64,000 bases of DNA from Novosphingobium cyanobacteriorum (GTDB lineage: Bacteria > Pseudomonadota > Alphaproteobacteria > Sphingomonadales > Sphingomonadaceae): contig NZ_JAROCY010000004.1 in the NCBI RefSeq assembly GCF_029436685.1, positions 62,001 to 126,000 on the forward strand, written 5' to 3'. Positions 43,885 through 52,742 of the stretch are shown piece after piece (positions within the stretch are counted from its first letter, which is position 1; each line of letters starts with the position of its first letter). The notes under the pieces are model-generated. The model saw only the letters and a list, made by a program, of their open reading frames with translations, was not told where the DNA came from and made no database searches. Position numbers and translations under genes: made by a program.

Positions 43885-45021
43885 TTGTTACCATTCCCCT
43901 ATGACCAGCTGGTCATCACCCCGCATGTGATCGACCTTACCCGTTCCCCGCTGGCCGGGCATTTCGATGCCGAAACCTATGTGCTCGGCGCGTTCAATCC
44001 CGGCATGACGGTGCTGCCCAACGGCAACATCCTGCTGATGGTCCGCGTGGCCGAGGCGCTACGCCATCCGGTGCGCGACGGCCGCGTCCACGCCATCCGC
44101 TGGGACGAAGGGCGCTATGTCCTCGACGCCTGGCCCCTTGAACTGGCCGACACCGCCGATCCGCGCAAGTTCCTGCTGCACGGCGGCGGGTGGAAGGTCA
44201 TGGCGCTCACCTCGCTGTCATGGCTGTTGCCGGTGGAGATGACGCCGGACGGGCTGGAGATGGTGGCGGCGCACTATGACAAGGCCATTGCGCCGCAGGG
44301 TTCCTATCAGTGCTATGGCATAGAGGATGCGCGCATTTCCCGCGTGGGCGGCCGCTATTGGATGACCACCTGCTCGGTCAGCCCGGAGCGCCATTCCACC
44401 ACGCTCTACACGTCAGACAACGCGCTGGACTGGGATTTCCAGGGCATCGTGCTCGATCACCAGAACAAGGACATGCTGCTGTTCGAAGGGCTGATCGACG
44501 GCGCGTTCTGGGCGCAGACGCGGCCGCTGGGCGATCTCTATTTCGCCTATCCTCCGGGCAGCGAATGGCGCCCCGGCCCTTCGATCAACCTCGCCACCTC
44601 GCCAGACGGGCTGCACTGGAAACCGCATATCGCCCCGCACATCCGCCCCCACGCCGGCACCGTGGCCACCGCGCGCATGGGCGGCGGCGCCCCGCCGATC
44701 CTCACCGAAGTGGATGGCCGGCGCGGCTGGCTCAGCCTGTGGCACGGGGTGGAGCCCAAGGAGATCGTGGGCATCTACCGCACCTATTGGACCCTGCTCG
44801 ACGAAGCCGATCCGACCAGGGCGCTGGCCACCTGCCACACGCCCTTGCTGGAACCGGACGCGGAACTGACCCGCCCGCTGGAAGACCTGCTCTATTTGCG
44901 TGACGTGGTCTTCACCACCGGCGTGATCGACGCGGGCGACCGCCTGATCGTGGCTTCCGGCGAGGCTGACTTGGCGTGCCGCATCACCCACGTGCCGAAG
45001 GATGCGCTGCGGGCGTCGTGA
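43885..45021 (+). CDS. GH130-like glycosidase/phosphorylase
   Basis: A protein of about 378 residues with the five-bladed GH130 fold: FNPGMTVLPNGNILLMVRV, the catalytic-Asp motif YGIEDARISRVGGRYW, then GLIDGAFWAQTRP, GGGAPPI and YLRDVVFTTGVI. GH130 members cleave or phosphorolyse mannosides (often beta-1,2 or beta-1,4); the substrate here is unknown. No ATG or GTG start is available. AAGGAGGG precedes two TTG codons; TTG at 43885 has the better spacing (8 bases) than 43879 (2 bases). It interrupts the his cluster between hisH and hisA. Confidence 0.85.
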   Translation: MLPFPYDQLVITPHVIDLTRSPLAGHFDAETYVLGAFNPGMTVLPNGNILLMVRVAEALRHPVRDGRVHAIRWDEGRYVLDAWPLELADTADPRKFLLHGGGWKVMALTSLSWLLPVEMTPDGLEMVAAHYDKAIAPQGSYQCYGIEDARISRVGGRYWMTTCSVSPERHSTTLYTSDNALDWDFQGIVLDHQNKDMLLFEGLIDGAFWAQTRPLGDLYFAYPPGSEWRPGPSINLATSPDGLHWKPHIAPHIRPHAGTVATARMGGGAPPILTEVDGRRGWLSLWHGVEPKEIVGIYRTYWTLLDEADPTRALATCHTPLLEPDAELTRPLEDLLYLRDVVFTTGVIDAGDRLIVASGEADLACRITHVPKDALRAS

Positions 45022-45024
45022 GTT

Positions 45025-45168
45025 TGTTTCGCGCAAAGACGCGAAGACGCAAAGGGGTTCGCCTTGCGCCGCAGGCTCTCTTATGACCGCGAAGAGGTCT
45101 ACAGAGCGGCTTCGCCGCAAGGGCAAGGCTCTTTGCGTCTCTGCGTCCTCTGCGCTCTCTGCGCGAAC
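45025..45168. repeat. Intergenic inverted-repeat element (GCAAAGACGCGAAGACGC...)
   Basis: Left arm GCGCAAAGACGCGAAGACGC and right arm around CTTTGCGTCTCTGCG with CTCTGCGCGAA form a long imperfect inverted repeat between the GH130-like gene and hisA. This belongs to a dispersed intergenic family seen in many bacteria, whose spurious translation gives FVSRKDAKTQR. It fills the 199-base gap. Confidence 0.8.
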
Positions 45169-45220
45169 CAATTTCCCTTCCACCTTCCCGCAGCGCAAAA
45201 CCGGTGCTAGGCGCGCGGCC

Positions 45221-45949
45221 ATGATCGTATTTCCCGCCATCGACCTCAAGGGCGGCCAGGTCGTCCGCCTTGCCGAAGGAGACATGGATCGCGCCACCGT
45301 CTATGGTGACGATCCCGCGCACCAGGCCGCGCTGTTCGCGCAGGCAGGCAGCCAGTTCCTCCACGTGGTGGACCTTGACGGTTCCTTTGCCGGCCGCGCC
45401 GAGAACCGCGAGGCGGTGGAGGGCATCCTCAAGAGCTTCACCGGCCATGTGCAATTGGGCGGCGGCATCCGCACGCGCGAGGCGGTGGAGGGCTGGTTTG
45501 ACCTCGGCGTCAGCCGCGTGGTGATGGGCACCGCCGCGCTGAAGGACCCGCAGTTCGTCAAGGACATGGCCAAGGAGTTTCCCGGCGGGATCGTCGTGGC
45601 GGTGGACGCGCGTGACGGCATGGTCGCCACCGAAGGCTGGGCCGATGTGTCCGACGTCGCCGTGGTCGATCTGGCCCGCCGCTTCGAGGACGCGGGCGTC
45701 GCCAGCCTGCTCTTCACCGACATCGGCCGCGACGGCCTGCTGAAAGGCGTGAACATCGACGCTACCGTCGACCTCGCCCGCCGCGTGGACATTCCGGTGA
45801 TCGCCAGCGGCGGCGTTAAAGGCATCGACGACATCCGCATGTTGAAGATCCACGAGGCCGACGGCATCGAAGGCGTGATCACCGGGCGGGCGCTGTTCGA
45901 AGGCAAGCTGGACCTCGCCGCCGCGATCGCGATGGCCGAGGCGGCGTGA
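45221..45949 (+). CDS. hisA: Phosphoribosylformimino-5-aminoimidazole carboxamide ribotide isomerase
   Basis: A 242-residue TIM-barrel Amadori isomerase of histidine synthesis. Half-barrel symmetry is visible: FPAIDLKGGQVVRL with the catalytic Asp, VQLGGGIRT, then VAVDARDGMVATEGW, TDIGRDGLLKG with the second Asp, and IASGGVKG. The ATG at 45221 begins this conserved opening. A repeat element precedes it and another separates it from hisF. Confidence 0.96.
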   Translation: MIVFPAIDLKGGQVVRLAEGDMDRATVYGDDPAHQAALFAQAGSQFLHVVDLDGSFAGRAENREAVEGILKSFTGHVQLGGGIRTREAVEGWFDLGVSRVVMGTAALKDPQFVKDMAKEFPGGIVVAVDARDGMVATEGWADVSDVAVVDLARRFEDAGVASLLFTDIGRDGLLKGVNIDATVDLARRVDIPVIASGGVKGIDDIRMLKIHEADGIEGVITGRALFEGKLDLAAAIAMAEAA

Positions 45950-45969
45950 GGCGAATGGCGCGCATGGTC

Positions 45970-46038
45970 CTTCGACAAGCTCAGGACGAACGGGCCTTGA
46001 ACAGGATACAGGTTCCGCTCTTGCTGAGCCTGTCGAAG
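45970..46038. repeat. Intergenic inverted-repeat element, copy 2 (CTTCGACA...TGTCGAAG)
   Basis: Arms CTTCGACAAGCTCAG and CTGAGCCTGTCGAAG (one mismatch) around a centre with GACGAACGGGCC. Related to the copy at 34118-34179. It lies between hisA and hisF and could form a hairpin within the his transcript. Confidence 0.85.
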
Positions 46039-46068
46039 CACGCTGGCACTGTGGGAGCCGCCTGAATC

Positions 46069-46830
46069 ATGACCGTCCGCGTCCGCGTAATTCCCTGCCT
46101 CGATGTGCGCGATGGGCGCGTGGTGAAGGGCGTGAACTTCGTCGACCTGCGCGATGCGGGCGATCCGGTGGAGCAGGCGCGCGCCTATGACGCCGCCGGG
46201 GCGGACGAGCTGTGCTTTCTCGATATCTCCGCCAGCCATGAAGGGCGCGGCACGCTGCTCGATGTCGTGGCGCGCACCGCCGAGGTCTGCTTCATGCCGC
46301 TCACCGTCGGCGGCGGGGTGCGCAGCGCCGAGGATGCGCGCGCGCTGCTGCTGGCGGGTGCGGACAAGGTGGCGGTCAATTCCGCCGCCGTCGCCCGGCC
46401 CGAACTGGTGCGCGACATCGCCGAACGCTTCGGCGCGCAATGCGTGGTCGGCTCGGTCGATGCGCGCCGCGTCGCTCCGGGGAAGTGGGAAATCTTCACC
46501 CACGGCGGGCGCAAGCCCACCGGCATCGATGCGCATGCCCACGCCGTCCGCCTCGCCGAACTCGGCGCGGGCGAACTGCTCGTCACCTCGATGGATGGAG
46601 ACGGCACGCAGGCGGGCTATGATCTCGATCTCACCCGCGCCATTGCCGATGCGGTGCCGGTGCCGGTGATCGCCAGCGGCGGCGTCGGCAATCTCGATCA
46701 CCTGGTCGAAGGCGTGACCAAGGGGCATGCCAGCGCCGTGCTGGCCGCCTCGATCTTCCACTTCGGCACGCATTCCATCGCCGATGCCCACGCCGCCCTG
46801 CGCGCCGCAGGGCTGCCCGCCCGCGCCTGA
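46069..46830 (+). CDS. hisF: Imidazole glycerol phosphate synthase, cyclase subunit
   Basis: A 253-residue TIM barrel that with HisH forms IGP and AICAR. Catalytic Asp residues are in [14 protein letters not shown] and [12 protein letters not shown]; phosphate loops in VGGGVRS and IASGGVGN. Full length. The gene following it is a small PEP-CTERM-like gene rather than hisE directly. Confidence 0.97.
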   Translation: MTVRVRVIPCLDVRDGRVVKGVNFVDLRDAGDPVEQARAYDAAGADELCFLDISASHEGRGTLLDVVARTAEVCFMPLTVGGGVRSAEDARALLLAGADKVAVNSAAVARPELVRDIAERFGAQCVVGSVDARRVAPGKWEIFTHGGRKPTGIDAHAHAVRLAELGAGELLVTSMDGDGTQAGYDLDLTRAIADAVPVPVIASGGVGNLDHLVEGVTKGHASAVLAASIFHFGTHSIADAHAALRAAGLPARA

Positions 46831-46993
46831 CAGGCAACAAGCCGTTCTCCTTCAGGGGAGGGGGCGGGGTGGGGGCTTTCAAAATCCACGCAACGCCAAG
46901 ACGCCGCGCCTGTCGGATTTTCTTACAAGCTGCCTTTTGGCCGGATAACCGTTAACCAATTGAACGGGCAGAAGTGCTGGATTTCCAAGGGTG

Positions 46994-47009
46994 TGGCACA
47001 AGTCTTGCT
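46994..47009 (+). promoter_or_regulatory. Sigma-54-type promoter
   Basis: TGGCAC-AAGTC-TTGCT matches the -24/-12 consensus TGGCAC-N5-TTGCW with the required ten bases between GG and GC. A start about 12 bases downstream would leave a leader of roughly 25 bases before the small PEP-CTERM-like gene at 47045. Confidence 0.75.
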
Positions 47010-47044
47010 TAACTATATGCACGCAGAACCACATAGGTCATTTC

Positions 47045-47212
47045 GTGCAGCGCACCCTTCTCCCTTCAATCCTGATCCTCGCCGCCGCGCCCACCGCTGC
47101 GTTTGCGCAGGCGATCGGAACGCAAGTGGATGAACCTGCCAACCTTGCGCTCTTCGGCCTCGGCATCGTCGGACTGCTGGTCGGTCGCCACGCGGCCAAG
47201 CGCAAGGACTGA
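47045..47212 (+). CDS. Minimal PEP-CTERM-like surface peptide
   Basis: A 55-residue precursor starting with GTG. A signal peptide (LLPSILILAAAPTAAFA) is followed by about ten residues and then DEPANLALFGLGIVGLLVGRHAAKRKD. That tail has the tripartite PEP-CTERM layout (here DEP for PEP), a hydrophobic helix and a basic end, recognised by exosortase. Nearly nothing lies between the two targeting signals, so the mature product would be tiny. A sigma-54-type promoter sits directly upstream; sigma-54 with PrsK/PrsR is known to control PEP-CTERM genes in other proteobacteria. The gene sits between hisF and hisE. Confidence 0.72.
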   Translation: MQRTLLPSILILAAAPTAAFAQAIGTQVDEPANLALFGLGIVGLLVGRHAAKRKD

Positions 47213-47297
47213 GCGCGCGGGCGTGTTCCCTCCTTCTCCGCTCCCCACCGGGGCGGGGCTGCCGAACTCCACCTTGACCCGCGCGCCACGGGGCGGC

Positions 47298-47633
47298 ATG
47301 CCGCGCGCCATGGACGACGCCCAGATCCTCGCCCGCCTTGAAGCCGTGATTGCGGAACGCCGCGCCGGTGATCCCTCCGCCAGCTATGTTGCCAAGCTGA
47401 ACGCCAGGGGCATCGGCAAGATCGCGCAGAAGGTGGGGGAAGAGGCCACCGAAGTGGTGATCGCCGCGCTTTCGGGAGACAAGGCGGAGCTGGTCGGCGA
47501 AGCGGCCGACCTGGTGTTCCACCTGCTCGTGCTGCTCTCGGCCAAGGGCGTGGCGCTGGCCGATGTGACGGCGGAACTGCAGCGGCGCGAAGGCGTGTCC
47601 GGAATTGCCGAAAAGGCCAGCAGGAGTTCGTGA
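47298..47633 (+). CDS. hisE: Phosphoribosyl-ATP pyrophosphatase
   Basis: A 111-residue MazG-like pyrophosphohydrolase, second step of histidine synthesis. Motifs SYVAKLNARGIGKIAQKVGEEATEVVIAA and GEAADLVFHLLVLL provide the metal-binding acidic residues. The ATG at 47298 has GGGGCGG upstream; an ATG at 47310 (MDDAQ) is an alternative. The HIT gene follows closely. Confidence 0.95.
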   Translation: MPRAMDDAQILARLEAVIAERRAGDPSASYVAKLNARGIGKIAQKVGEEATEVVIAALSGDKAELVGEAADLVFHLLVLLSAKGVALADVTAELQRREGVSGIAEKASRSS

Positions 47634-47635
47634 CC

Positions 47636-48013
47636 ATGGCAGTCGACGCCACCCAGCCCTATGACGACCAGAACGTGTTCGCGAAGATCCTGCGCGGCGA
47701 AATTCCCTGTCGCAAGGTGCACGAGGACGAATGGAGCCTCGCCTTTCATGACATCAATCCGCAGGCGCCGACGCACATCCTCGTGATCCCCAAGGGTGCC
47801 TATGTCTGCTGGGACGATTTCTCGGCCAAGGCCAGCGAGGCGGAGATCGCCGGATTCGTCCGCGCCGTGGGGCAGGTTGCGCGCGAGGCCGGGCTGGTCG
47901 CGCCGGGCTATCGCCTGCTCGCCAATGCGGGAACGGACAGCCACCAGGAAGTACCGCACCTGCACGTTCACCTTTTCGCGGGGCGGCCACTGGGCCCGAT
48001 GCTCGCCCGCTGA
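47636..48013 (+). CDS. HIT-family nucleotide hydrolase
   Basis: A 125-residue Hint-branch HIT protein with the histidine triad HLHVHLF and the preceding GTDSHQEVP. Hydrolyses purine nucleoside phosphoramidates and similar adducts; physiological substrate unknown. AGGAG nine bases before the ATG at 47636 decides the start, though a GTG at 47630 overlaps the hisE stop. The hisE-HIT order is common in sphingomonads. Confidence 0.93.
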   Translation: MAVDATQPYDDQNVFAKILRGEIPCRKVHEDEWSLAFHDINPQAPTHILVIPKGAYVCWDDFSAKASEAEIAGFVRAVGQVAREAGLVAPGYRLLANAGTDSHQEVPHLHVHLFAGRPLGPMLAR

Positions 48014-48085
48014 GGCGAAAAAGTTAACAAAAAATGGCCCAGCGCCTTGCCCTGCGACTCGGGGCAAGGCTAGGTATGGGCCCTC

Positions 48086-48559
48086 ATGTTCGCGATCGAT
48101 CCTCCTTCGGGCCGCATCCAGGCCGCGCGGCACCTTTACCCGGTGCGCGCCTATTTCGAGGACACCGATCTTTCGGGCGTGGTCTATCACGCCAATTACC
48201 TGCGCTGGTTCGAACGCGCCCGGTCAGACCTGCTGCGCCTGCTCGGCATAGACCAGCGCGCCGCCAACGAGGCGGGCGAGGGCGCCTATGCCGTGGTCGA
48301 CATGGGGCTGCGCTACCTCAAGCCCGCGCGGCTGGACGATGCCGTGGCCATAGTGACCAGCGTTGACGAGATCACCCCCGCCACCTGCCGCCTGTTCCAG
48401 CAGGCGTGGCGGGGGGAAGACCTGCTTTGCGAGGCGCGGGTCCGCGTGGCCTTCGTTTCGCCCAATGGCCGGCCGCGACGCCAGCCGCCCGCCTGGGTGG
48501 CCGCGTTCCGCGCGCTGGCGGACCAGACCACCGAACCGGAAGGCCAAGTACCCGCATGA
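48086..48559 (+). CDS. ybgC: Tol-Pal associated acyl-CoA thioesterase YbgC
   Basis: A 157-residue hotdog-fold thioesterase. YFEDTDLSGVVYHANYLRWFERARSDLLR carries the catalytic Asp and the DxxGVVxHxNY signature. Cytoplasmic, at the membrane face, linked to phospholipid metabolism in other species. Heads the tol-pal operon; its stop overlaps tolQ by four bases. Confidence 0.95.
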   Translation: MFAIDPPSGRIQAARHLYPVRAYFEDTDLSGVVYHANYLRWFERARSDLLRLLGIDQRAANEAGEGAYAVVDMGLRYLKPARLDDAVAIVTSVDEITPATCRLFQQAWRGEDLLCEARVRVAFVSPNGRPRRQPPAWVAAFRALADQTTEPEGQVPA

Positions 48560-49257
48560 TGATCCAGATGCTTGCCGAAGGCGCCGCCGCCGCGCCCACC
48601 CGGCTCAACCCGGTCGCACTGTTCCTCCATGCCGATATCGTGGTGCAGACCGTGATGGGCGGCCTCGTGCTCGCCTCGGTCTGGGTGTGGACGATCATCG
48701 TCGGCTTCTCGCTGCGCATCGCCGGGGTCACCCGCTCGTGCAACCGCTATGAGGAAGGCTTCTGGGAAGCGCGCGATGTCGATGCGTATCAGAAGGAAAA
48801 CGGGCGCAAGGACATTCCCTCTGCCCGCGTGGTCAATGCCGCGCTGGCCGAATGGCGCCGCTCCACCGCGGGCAAGACCATCGACCGCGAAGGCACGCGC
48901 CAGCGCCTCACCATCGCCATGGAAAACGCGGTGACGGCGGAAAGCGATGCCCTGGCCAACCGGCTGAACTTCCTTGCCACGGTTGGCTCTGTGGCGCCGT
49001 TCGTCGGGCTGTTCGGCACGGTTTGGGGGATCATGGACAGCTTCTTCAACATCGGCGCGCAGGCCAATTCCTCGCTCGCCGTGGTTGCGCCCGGCATTTC
49101 CGAGGCGCTGTTCGCCACCGCCATCGGCCTGTTTGCGGCAATCCCTGCGGTCATCGGCTACAACCGCTTCTCGCACCGCGTGAACCGCTTCGAATCCCGC
49201 CTGTTCCGCTTTGCCGACCGCTTTCACGCGACGCTGAGCCGCGAGCTGGAGGCCTGA
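48556..49257 (+). CDS. tolQ: Tol-Pal motor protein TolQ
   Basis: A 233-residue MotA/ExbB-type inner-membrane protein forming the proton channel with TolR. Membrane helices lie at about 26-50, 130-155 (LNFLATVGSVAPFVGLFGTVWGIM) and 170-195 (ISEALFATAIGLFAAIPAVIGYN). Powers outer-membrane constriction at division. Starts in the ATGA overlap with ybgC. Confidence 0.95.
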   Translation: MMIQMLAEGAAAAPTRLNPVALFLHADIVVQTVMGGLVLASVWVWTIIVGFSLRIAGVTRSCNRYEEGFWEARDVDAYQKENGRKDIPSARVVNAALAEWRRSTAGKTIDREGTRQRLTIAMENAVTAESDALANRLNFLATVGSVAPFVGLFGTVWGIMDSFFNIGAQANSSLAVVAPGISEALFATAIGLFAAIPAVIGYNRFSHRVNRFESRLFRFADRFHATLSRELEA

Positions 49258-49261
49258 CGCG

Positions 49262-49714
<453 letters not shown>

Positions 49715-49718
49715 CTCG

Positions 49719-50654
49719 ATGGCGATGCGCGATCCCACCAAACCCGGCCTCACGCGCGAAGAGGGCTTGGCCCTTGGCGTGGCGGTGGCGGCGCATCTTG
49801 CGCTGATCGCCGCGCTCACGCTTTCGCCGCCGGGCAAGGACATCAAGCCGCCGCCGCAGCGCATGACGGTGACCTTCGCGGACGAAGTGGCCGACAAATC
49901 GATGTCGCCCGAGCCGAACGCGCAGAGCGCGCCCGACGTAGCGCCCGAACTCGGCGAACCGCAGCCGCAGCCCGAAGTGGTGCCGCAGCCACAACCGCTG
50001 CCCGAACCGCCCAGGCCGCAGCCTGCGCCTCAGCCCAAGCCGCAACCCGCGCCCCCGCCGCCCAAGCCCGCGCCCCGCCCGGTCCCGCAGCCAAAGCCCC
50101 AGCCCAGGCCGCAGCCCGCGCCTCCCAAGCCTGCGCCGCCGAAGCCCGCCCCGCCAAAGCCCGTGGCAAAACCCGCCCCGGCCAAGCCCGCCGCCGCGCG
50201 CCCGGCGGATGACCGCCCGCGTCGCCGCCCAGACGCGCCTGCCGGCGGCAGCCGGATCGGCGACGATTTCCTGAAGGGCATCCCCGGCAGCACCAGTCCC
50301 GGCACGTCGCGCAACCCGCCGGCCGAGGCGGTGGGGCCGGTCCCGGTCGCCTCGCTGGTCTCGGCCATCTCGCGCGAGATCAAGCCGAACTGGACCGCGC
50401 CGCAGGGGGTGGACAGCGACAAGCTGGTCACCGTGCTGGCGTGGGACATGAACCCCGATGGCTCGCTCGTCGGCCGCCCGCGCGTGGTGTCGCAGAGCGG
50501 CATCACCGATGCCAACCGCGCGCAGGCGCAGCGCCATGCCGAACTGGCGATCCGCGCGGTGCAACTGGCTGCCCCGTTCAATCTCCCGGCGCAATATTAC
50601 AATGCGTGGAAACGCATCAAAGAATTCCGCTTTGACAGGAAGTTGTCGCAATGA
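49719..50654 (+). CDS. tolA: TolA-like/TonB energy-transducing protein
   Basis: A 311-residue protein. One N-terminal membrane helix (ALGVAVAAHLALIAALTL) anchors it. The middle (about 60-165) is a Pro-Lys/Ala-rich rod of PQPxP/KPAPPKPAP repeats rather than the long Ala/Lys-rich helix of enterobacterial TolA. The C-terminal domain (about 205-311) ends WKRIKEFRFDRKLSQ. It links the TolQR motor to TolB and Pal. ATGA overlap with tolB. Confidence 0.9.
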   Translation: MAMRDPTKPGLTREEGLALGVAVAAHLALIAALTLSPPGKDIKPPPQRMTVTFADEVADKSMSPEPNAQSAPDVAPELGEPQPQPEVVPQPQPLPEPPRPQPAPQPKPQPAPPPPKPAPRPVPQPKPQPRPQPAPPKPAPPKPAPPKPVAKPAPAKPAAARPADDRPRRRPDAPAGGSRIGDDFLKGIPGSTSPGTSRNPPAEAVGPVPVASLVSAISREIKPNWTAPQGVDSDKLVTVLAWDMNPDGSLVGRPRVVSQSGITDANRAQAQRHAELAIRAVQLAAPFNLPAQYYNAWKRIKEFRFDRKLSQ

Positions 50655-52045
50655 TGATCCGAAAGCTCGTGCTTCTTCTGGGTGTCGCCCTGCTTCCTTC
50701 CGCCGCGTTGGCGCAGATGCAGGCCCTGCCCGCCTCGAAAACCCCGCAGGCCGTCCCCACGGCGCAGGCCGATGAGGGCGGTCTCACCGGCTCGGTCACC
50801 GATGAAAGCGAATGGCAGGATCTTGGCATCGCCATCCCCGCTTTTCCCACGGACCAGCCGGTTCCCACCGCAGCCGAAGGCGGCAATACCGAGGCGCTGG
50901 GCCGCAATGTTGCCCGCGTGGTCTACAACGACCTGAAGAACAACGGCCTGTTCAAGCCGGTCGGCCCCGATGCGCTGCCGGGTATCGCCTATGCCGAAGT
51001 CGTCGCCCCCGCGTTTCAGGGCTGGCGCGCGCGCTCGGCGGAAATGCTGGTGCAGGGCTTCGTGAAGGGCGCGCCCGATGGCCGCCTCACCGTGGGCTGC
51101 TATCTTTACGACGTGCAGCTCGGCAGCGAGCTTGTCCGCCAGGGCTATGTGGTGAAGCCCGAGGAATGGCGCCGCGCCGCGCACAAATGCGCCGACATGG
51201 TCTATTCCCGCCTTTCGGGCGAAAGCCCGTTCTTTGACAGCAAGATCGCCTATATCGCCGAAACCGGCCCCAAGGACCACCGGCGCAAGCAGCTGGCGAT
51301 CATGGATTCGGATGGCGCCAACCACCGCTTCATCACCAATGGCCAGGCCACCGCGCTCACCCCGCGCTATTCGCCCGATTACAGCAAGATCGTCTACCTC
51401 AGCTATCTCGATGGCCGCCCGCGGATCTATGTCTACGATATCGGCACCGGGCGGCAGAACCTGGTGACCGAGGGCAAGGGCCCCACCTTTGCCCCGCGCT
51501 GGTCGCCCGATGGCCGCTACATCCTTTATTCCATGGCCATTGCCGGGAATACCGACATCTATCGCGTGCCCGCCACAGGTGGCGAATCGATGCGTCTGAC
51601 CAACACCCCGGGGATCAACGTCGGCGGCTCCTATTCGCCCGATGGCAGCAAGATCGTGTTTGAAAGCGATCGTTCGGGCAGCCAGCAGGTCTATGTGATG
51701 AACGCCGATGGATCGAACCAGAAGCGCATCAGCTTCTTCGGCGGACGCGCCGCCACGCCCGAATGGAGCCCGCGCGGAGACCAGATCGCCTTCACCCACC
51801 TGGGCGGCAACTTCCGCATCGCGGTGATGGACCCATCGGGCGGGAACATGCGTTTCCTGACAGACAGTTGGCAGGATGAAGCGCCCACCTGGTCACCCAA
51901 TGGCCGCATCGTGCAGTTCTTCCGTACCGAACGGAACAGCGGCAAGACCGGCATCTGGCAGGTGGACCTGACCGGGCGCAACGAACGCAAGCTGAACACA
52001 CCGGTTGACGGGTCTGACCCCGCATGGGGCCCCGTCCTGCCGTAG
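50651..52045 (+). CDS. tolB: Tol-Pal system protein TolB
   Basis: A 464-residue periplasmic protein. A signal peptide (KLVLLLGVALLPSAALA) precedes the N-terminal domain and a six-bladed beta-propeller made of repeats such as YSPDYSKIVYLS, WSPDGRYILYS, YSPDGSKIVFES and WSPNGRIVQFF. It binds Pal and TolA. Coupled to tolA; pal follows after 81 bases with its own leader. Confidence 0.96.
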   Translation: MMIRKLVLLLGVALLPSAALAQMQALPASKTPQAVPTAQADEGGLTGSVTDESEWQDLGIAIPAFPTDQPVPTAAEGGNTEALGRNVARVVYNDLKNNGLFKPVGPDALPGIAYAEVVAPAFQGWRARSAEMLVQGFVKGAPDGRLTVGCYLYDVQLGSELVRQGYVVKPEEWRRAAHKCADMVYSRLSGESPFFDSKIAYIAETGPKDHRRKQLAIMDSDGANHRFITNGQATALTPRYSPDYSKIVYLSYLDGRPRIYVYDIGTGRQNLVTEGKGPTFAPRWSPDGRYILYSMAIAGNTDIYRVPATGGESMRLTNTPGINVGGSYSPDGSKIVFESDRSGSQQVYVMNADGSNQKRISFFGGRAATPEWSPRGDQIAFTHLGGNFRIAVMDPSGGNMRFLTDSWQDEAPTWSPNGRIVQFFRTERNSGKTGIWQVDLTGRNERKLNTPVDGSDPAWGPVLP

Positions 52046-52081
52046 CTTTCAAGGGCGGACGATTCCGTTTGCCAATTCATC

Positions 52082-52096
52082 TTGTGCAATGCACAA
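52082..52096. promoter_or_regulatory. Perfect palindrome between tolB and pal
   Basis: TTGTGCA-A-TGCACAA, 30 bases before the pal start. Could be an operator for a separate pal promoter or a short hairpin. No function assigned. Confidence 0.35.
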
Positions 52097-52126
52097 TTCG
52101 TCGCACCTGCTTAAGGAGACTCTCGT

Positions 52127-52639
52127 ATGCCGCGCCATGTCCTGACAGCGACCGTACTCGTTTCCGCGCTTGCCCTGTCCGCCTGCGCTTCGAAGCCCAA
52201 GGAGCTGCCGCCGCAGCCCACCGCCACCACCACGACCACCACCGCGCCCACCGGCCCGCAGATGACCGGCCCGGCTCCGGGCAGCCAGGCCGATTTCCTC
52301 GCTTCGGTTTTGTCCGACACGGTCCACTTCGATACCGATCGCTACAACATCGATACCGAGGACCAGGGCGTGCTGAAGAGCCAGGCGCAGTGGCTCGCCC
52401 GCTATCCCGGCAAGATGGTCACCATCGAAGGCCACTGCGACGAACGCGGCACCCGTGATTACAACATCGCGCTGGGCGAACGCCGCGCCAATGCGGCGAA
52501 GAACTACCTCGTCAGCCTCGGCATCGACGCCGCGCGCATCACCACCGTCAGCTATGGCAAGGAACGCCCGATCGCGCTGGGTTCCGACGAAGCCAGCTAT
52601 GCCAAGAACCGCCGCGCGGTGACCATCACGGTCCAGTAA
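52127..52639 (+). CDS. pal: Peptidoglycan-associated lipoprotein Pal
   Basis: A 170-residue outer-membrane lipoprotein. Lipobox LSAC ends the signal peptide; a Thr/Pro-rich linker leads to the OmpA-like domain (about 60-170) with [30 protein letters not shown] and the peptidoglycan-binding Asp and Arg. TTAAGGAG precedes the ATG. Last gene of the operon; cpoB, often next in other proteobacteria, is not here. Confidence 0.97.
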   Translation: MPRHVLTATVLVSALALSACASKPKELPPQPTATTTTTTAPTGPQMTGPAPGSQADFLASVLSDTVHFDTDRYNIDTEDQGVLKSQAQWLARYPGKMVTIEGHCDERGTRDYNIALGERRANAAKNYLVSLGIDAARITTVSYGKERPIALGSDEASYAKNRRAVTITVQ

Positions 52640-52668
52640 TCGCGCCCGCACGCCGGCGTCGAACCAAC

Positions 52669-52704
52669 AAAGGGGCCGGGCGCATACGCGCTTCGGCCCC
52701 TTTT
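52669..52704 (+). terminator. Rho-independent terminator after pal
   Basis: AAAGGGGCCG outer arm pairs with CGGCCCCTTTT through an inner GCGC/GCGC stem, ending in TTTT. Closes the tol-pal operon. Confidence 0.88.
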
Positions 52705-52742
52705 GCTTGACCTTTGCGGTGCGCTTTGTCTTTGACGAAGGC

